Source: Hydractinia symbiolongicarpus
Taxonomy: Eukaryota > Cnidaria > Hydrozoa > Anthoathecata > Hydractiniidae
NCBI RefSeq assembly: GCF_029227915.1
Contig: NC_079880.1
Span: forward strand, 19,406,501 to 19,470,500
DNA length: 64,000 nucleotides
Reading direction: 5' to 3'
The notes under the pieces are model-generated. The model was given only the letters and a program-made list of their open reading frames with translations. It had not been told where the DNA came from and made no database searches. The translations under genes were made by a program, and so were the position numbers. The first letter of the stretch is position 1; each line of letters starts with the position of its first letter. Of this stretch, positions 58,901 to 64,000 are shown one piece after another.

Positions 58901-61900
58901 ATGCATTATGATATGTCCTGTTGTCCTTTACATGCTTTTTTTATACTCTAAATATGTTAAATATTGCAGACAGACATTACTTTTAATCTAAATAAAAATT
59001 TTGTATTTTTCAAATCGCAGAAGGTTAAACATTGTCAGACTGGAAGGCTCTACTGGCATAGAAAGCCTGTACAATCTGAATTGTTATAAATGAAAAGAAA
59101 ATTTAGAATTTAAACCACTGTTCTGGCCTGCTTATCATTGTCTTGAATTAAAACACGCCTCAAAATGCAGACTATTTGTAATATTAAAGGGGTATCAAAG
59201 ACTTCTATATTTGAAAATGGAGATGTCCACGTGTCTTCATGTATTAGAACATAGTGTAAAGAGTTTATGGTTTTCCTTTTTTGATTTTTTCGTAACCTTG
59301 TGTCCCTGCAGGTAATCAATGATTATGTAACACCACCATCGAAAGAGCTGTCAAGAGATCTGGAAACTAAGATCAAACCATGCATAAGGTATGTTTAGGT
59401 AATCCTGTGTTAGAAAAGGCTCGCATACTGAAGCTTTAAATATTTCAAAACAAATATTCTGGATGTAAATAGCAGCCCTGTCTGTATGTGAAATTATAAT
59501 GCCAACTAACCACATAATGAAAAAATGTCATCTTTTTACATCATCTTTAGCTTCCTATCCCAGTGCCGTCATCTTTCAGTCAGTATGGGTAATGCTATCA
59601 AGTACTTAAAACAGCAAATCACACAAACTCCACCTGGAATGCCAGAAAATGAGGTAAGCCTCATATTGCTCTGCTATGATCACACCTTGACCTACTTTAT
59701 TAGAAAATTCTACTGTCTGAAAATCATTGAAATGTAACTTTTCAATGTTTGGAATATTACTTGTCTTGTCAAGCGAAATGTCATAACGTAAAATTAAAAT
59801 TGTCAATGTTGTTTCTTGTCTTTTAATTAATATTTTTTTTTATTAAAATTATTGAATTGTTGCTATAGCGTTTCCTATACTCTTACTTCGTGCTTCCTGC
59901 GTCCTGTGGACATTCTCCGATAAAAACAACTGATTCATTTTTTGCTTCGCCCGTGTATAATTGCGTGCTAACCTTTAACAAAAAATTAACAAAACGCAAT
60001 ATTATAAATATTATGTCTTGTTTAATCTGCACTATAAACCTGCTAAAGCTCCCTTGTTAATGTAATTTTCATTGTGGGATTGGACATGACACCACAATAA
60101 TATTTTTGTTAAATTGTCATTTCTTTGTGGGTATATTTTTATGCGTTCTATGGGTTTATCCCCCTTGCTGATTTTGGATTCATGCAGTGCGCATTTGGGC
60201 AACAAATGTTTCACACAAAGCTGAAGTACGGAATTTGACGTTAAAAATCAAAAACTCAATACTCGTGATAAATACTAGTTGTTTCTGATATTTGTAAAAA
60301 CCTTTTTTGTGTAGTAACTACGCAGGATTCTTCTCATTTTTAGGCAAAGTCGATGCTGATAGAAAATATTGACAATTTTATAAATGAACGAATAATACTT
60401 GCTGGTCGGCAGATCTCAATACTCGCACGCACAAAAATACAGAACGGCGATAAAATTCTTATATATGGTTTGTACGTGTCTTGTTTATTTTTTTTTTGTA
60501 AGATTGACTAGACGAGCCGAGATATCGTTTCAGCAGATAATTTTAGTTTTGTTTCATCGCTTGTCTGTCACTTTGTTTGTTCTTCAGTTCCTCTGTCCGT
60601 CATATGTCCGTCCGTCTGTCCGTTTGTCGCTTTTCTCCTCGCTTGTCGTTCTTTTTGTTCTATGACATTTACAGGGATTTTCCAAACGAATTAAACCAAC
60701 TTTGAAAAATTTCAGAATTAGTAGCTTGTTTTAGGGTGAAGGCTGATCGGAAAAACAGGAAGCTTTAATGCATCCCACTTTAAATATTTGTTGTACGCTT
60801 GTTAGTGAGCTTTCACACTAAAATTGTCCATTTTCTTCTAGCTCCTCCTTAGTTGTTCAGATTTTAAAAGATGCGAAAGAAAATAAAAAAGAATTTGAAA
60901 TAGTTGTAGTGGATTGTAGACCAGATTTTCCAGGTAACTCGTGTATTCTTTTGTCTAGCTTTATGATTTTAATGGTAGTTGTAAAAAGATCACAAGATCA
61001 TTGCTACGTAATTTAACTTAAAATGTTGACATATAAAATTATGTTATGAGAATTGGAGGATTTATTGTAAATGCAGGGTTTTATATACTACAGCTGCGTA
61101 ACCTAGCAGGGGCGTACAAAGTATTTGCCATTCGGTTACATATTGGCGCAAGAAATAATAGAAAACGTTTTCTTTATAGGCCAGCTGTTATATTTTGTTA
61201 AATGTTGTATTCTGATTTTTATTTTGTTTTTAGCTGGGTTTTTATTTTTAATTATTTTTACACTTTTTGTTAAAAAAGTTTGGCAATTCAGACCTTGCAA
61301 GCGAGCAGAATTAATTTGATTGCTATATATTTATGGTATATATTTATGTTTATGTTTTAAATGACTTTAGGTCGTGAAAGTATCAAACGGTTGGCGGAGG
61401 CGGATATAAAATGTTCATATGTACTTATCAATGCTGTTTCTTATATAATGAAAGAGGTTGGTTCTTCGAGTTTGTTTTAAATCAAAATATTTGGCGTCAT
61501 AGCAACTGATTTTGAACAAAATGACTGATTAGCAGCTAGTTGCCCTCTTATAGCCATCCAAGTTTTACCGCTGTGTCAGCTTAGGGGGGCAAGATCTGCT
61601 TTTATCGAACAAAAAAAATTATTAAGACCGGCTATGCGGTTTTTACGACATAAAGAAAAGTTTTTTATTTTCCTCCCTGAGTTGTTTTTGATAAGATAAA
61701 TATAGATAGTTATTTGATATTAAAATGACTACGTGGTACAAACAGAGAATGCGCAATAAGAATACCAACAAAACACTGACAAAAAATGTTAACGCTTTCT
61801 GGTTTGTCTTCCTGATAATTTATTAAACTATGAAGAAAGAATAATTTTTGCCTGTAATTTGAACGTATTCCGTTTAGGTAACTACTGTCCTTCTTGGTGC

Positions 61901-62873
61901 GCATGCGCTATTAGCAAACGGTAATGTTATGTCACGTTCTGGATGTTCAATGGTTGCTATGGTAGCGAAAGCAAATAACGTTCCCGTTTTGGCATGCTGT
62001 GAAACGTACAAGTTTTGTGAAAGAGTGCAAACCGACTCGTTTGTTTTTAACGAATTAGGTAAGTGTCAACAATGTTTTGACTTCCCGCATTAAATTATTT
62101 TAACATGATTTAGGGTGGAGGATTTTGTCAAAATTTTTTTATTGTCTAATTGACCAAGGATACTTCGCCTTTCAGTCAGTTTTTGGTTTTTGGAGGTTTT
62201 GGCGCTAAATCAGAATTATATAAAGTATTGTCTATAAAAGAAACCGTTTAAAAAATTTTGAGCTTATGTAACTCGCCGTTTTTTACGCCCAGGCCAATAA
62301 CATTGATGGGTTTAACTTATGTAATTCGCCGTTTTTTACGCCCAGGCCAATAGCATTGATTGCTTTAACTTATGTAACTCGCCGTTTTTTACGCCCAGGC
62401 CAAGAGCATTGGTGGTTTGCAGTGTGGCGTTATAAGGCGTTAAATGTTTGTTTTATTCAAGTTGTTCGAACGAAAACTAGAGCAAAAAAATGATTTGACA
62501 TTTACGTATCTAGAGCAGCGTTAAAAAATGACAAGTTTAGAAAAAGACAAAAATAATTGCAAAGATGTAATAAATTCAAATTTCAATGCCACCTTTAAGT
62601 CCCGAAATCCGATTTTGATTTCTTTATTTTATAACCTACTTTATTCGACTGTTTTATTTCTCAGGGGATCCCGATGCACTTGTTCATCTAAAGCAACCAA
62701 ACCAGGAAGACATTCTGTCTGGATGGAGAGAGATGGAAAATTTGCATCTTCTAAACTTAGTGTATGATGTCACGCCATCAGATCTAGTGGATATGGCTGT
62801 GACGGAGCTTGGGATGATTCCTTGTACGTCTGTACCTGTTGTACTTCGTGTAAAAAGCACTGAAAAATTATAA
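55968..62873 (+). CDS. EIF2B4: Translation initiation factor eIF2B, delta subunit (12 exons)
   Basis: Regulatory subunit of eIF2B, the complex that exchanges GDP for GTP on eIF2 and senses eIF2-alpha phosphorylation. Exons: 55968-55979, 56325-56504, 56685-56829, 57707-57884, 58563-58677, 59312-59388, 59551-59653, 60344-60471, 60842-60933, 61371-61456, 61878-62058, 62665-62873. They total 1506 nt, 501 residues, all GT-AG and in frame. The N-third is basic and low-complexity ([20 protein letters not shown]), as in other delta subunits. The conserved part includes [96 protein letters not shown] and [18 protein letters not shown], the family C-terminus. Exon 1 encodes only MENL; the ATG inside exon 2 at 56346 is an alternative start. 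The exon 8 donor is gtacgt at 60472. Confidence 0.96.
58300..58515 (+). repeat. tRNA-derived SINE with (AAT)n tail, copy B
   Basis: GGTCCATGGTCAGTTCACAT (B-box region, diverged), GGGCATGTTTATCAAGTGCC, GGTCAACCCATGCC, then AACAGTGTTTTCAACGCTAA and AATAATAATAATA tail at 58498-58510. It is collinear with the minus-strand element at 12.76-13.02 kb. It lies in EIF2B4 intron 4, its tail about 50 bases before the acceptor of exon 5. Confidence 0.75.
62263..62415. repeat. Three 53-bp tandem repeats in EIF2B4 intron 11
   Basis: CTTATGTAA(C/T)TCGCCGTTTT, then TTACGCCCAGGCCAA, repeats with starts at 62263, 62316 and 62369. Confidence 0.93.
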
Positions 62874-64000
62874 AAACAGCAAAATATGTTTTTATCTTAT
62901 ATATTTTCTTTTTCTCTCCGCGTGTGTTTACTGTTGTAATCTAATTGTCAATGATTTATTCCAGCCTTGTGGACAACTTTAAGTTTTGCTGAAAACTAAA
63001 TATGTTACTATATTTTTTATAATCTATTGTTTTGGTTTCGAATGGACTCGCCATCTTAATCAGATTTGTTCTATATCATGAATTTTCAAAATACTAGTCG
63101 GTGGCCCGTGGGAAAACCCGCCCGTCCTTTATATATCGCATTTCGCATTTCTGTAACAGACAGGCAAACAGAAAGACAGCTATTATTGCAGAGGTTGTCA
63201 AAATGTCAGGAAAAAGTCAGGAATATCAGAATTTTCTTTGATATGTCGTAAAGACCCTCTTACACGATAAATTATTCGCGTAAAGTTACTAAATATTGGA
63301 ACAGAGAAATATTGTAATAACTTAATGTACGTTCAAATACATTATGAGATATTCATCCTCATTTGTTAAGTTTTTTAAGTCAAATCTTCATTCATTCTTA
63401 CTCGTTTGTTTAAATGTGTAACTTTACTACATGATAATTCGGTACAAGTTGCTAAGTTGGACCAAAGTAAACTCAATGTATAATTTATCGAATAACTCAC
63501 CGTCTAAAAGTGTCTTACGAAGCTATCTTTTAATGCTTCTTAGTTCTGCAGAATTTCGAAGCTTGACCTAATTACGTGTGATCAGTTACTCTAGTTTTTC
63601 GTTTAAAAAAGGACCTTAAGAAATTGTTCAAAATATTGCGATTAAATTTAAAATCTGATTTAAAAAGGATTAAGTTATTAGTCTGTTTTTCTCCAATAGG
63701 CCTACAATCAAATTTTGATTTTTTTGGGTAATCCAAGATTCGAATGAGATAGAAGTTTTAGGAGGGAGTCAGGAATTTTGGTCAAAGTGGGGGAAATAAA
63801 ATATTGAATAGGACCCAAGCAATTATGTTTAAATATTTTTATTAAACGGTTGACGATGCCACCAACAGATCTTTCTTACATTCGCTTATTGCATGGGGAT
63901 TTTTTTTAGCGTGTACGCTTAAAATCTGTAGCAAGAAGTTTAAAAAAATAGAAAAGGAACTTTTAACTTGTTAAGTTTTAATAGGCAATTTCCAGGTGAA
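62874..64000. other. EIF2B4 downstream region
   Basis: 3' flank of EIF2B4. Apart from the short repeat at 63.09 kb I see no gene to the end of the window. Confidence 0.4.
63093..63185 (+). repeat. Short-type R1-like repeat
   Basis: ACTAGTCGGTGGCCCGTGGG, then CGTCCTTTATATATCGCATT and CAGACAGGCAAACAGAAAGACAG. Same order as 24.32-24.45 kb. Confidence 0.7.

Noticed and set aside
62528-62767. 79-codon frame overlapping EIF2B4 exon 12
   Set aside because: It is in a different frame from the conserved eIF2B-delta sequence and starts inside the intron.

Overview
This window is animal nuclear DNA, most likely from a cnidarian and probably a hydrozoan or other medusozoan. The reasons are spliced genes with GT-AG introns, AT-rich spacers crowded with DNA transposons, Penelope-like elements and tRNA-derived SINEs, and above all three tandem intronless opsins of cnidarian type (lysine in TM7, and a glutamate at the place bovine rhodopsin numbers 94). 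The species cannot be settled from the sequence alone.

Layout. 1-6.3 kb is repeats: copies of a dispersed family marked by an ACTAGTCGATAA end, a SINE, a decayed SWIM/YqaJ-type mobile gene, and eight tandem 109-110 bp units. 7.1-23.3 kb holds the three single-exon opsins, all on the + strand, with repeats between them: a piggyBac-like MITE nested in another repeat, a second truncated copy of that MITE, a SINE, and a 2.1 kb hAT-like element. 26.5-27.5 kb has an unrelated single-exon GPCR on the - strand, whose stop codon lies in a tRNA-like repeat. 28.4-30.1 kb is a broken Penelope-like reverse transcriptase interrupted by two small transposons and ended by a TTTG microsatellite. 30.6-31.3 kb is a Harbinger-type MITE.

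The right half is richer in host genes: a two-exon single-CH-domain protein (32.4-33.3 kb, +), an 18-exon HGSNAT gene (34.7-45.3 kb, -) giving 600 residues, a Harbinger transposon with intact ends but a broken transposase (48.2-50.0 kb), a four-exon H2A.Z gene (50.7-53.0 kb, -) giving 126 residues, a Penelope GIY-YIG remnant (55 kb) and a 12-exon EIF2B4 gene (56.0-62.9 kb, +) giving 501 residues. I built these exon chains by hand. Every junction uses GT-AG and keeps the reading frame.

The host genes do not form a pathway: lysosomal heparan sulfate breakdown, chromatin, translation initiation and cytoskeleton simply lie side by side. The functional theme, if there is one, is sensory or signalling reception through the opsin cluster, which looks like recent local duplication including part of the promoter. 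I found no clearly new multi-gene system. The most unusual items are the residue pattern of the opsins, the repeat-derived end of the orphan GPCR and the SWIM/YqaJ remnant beside a satellite array.
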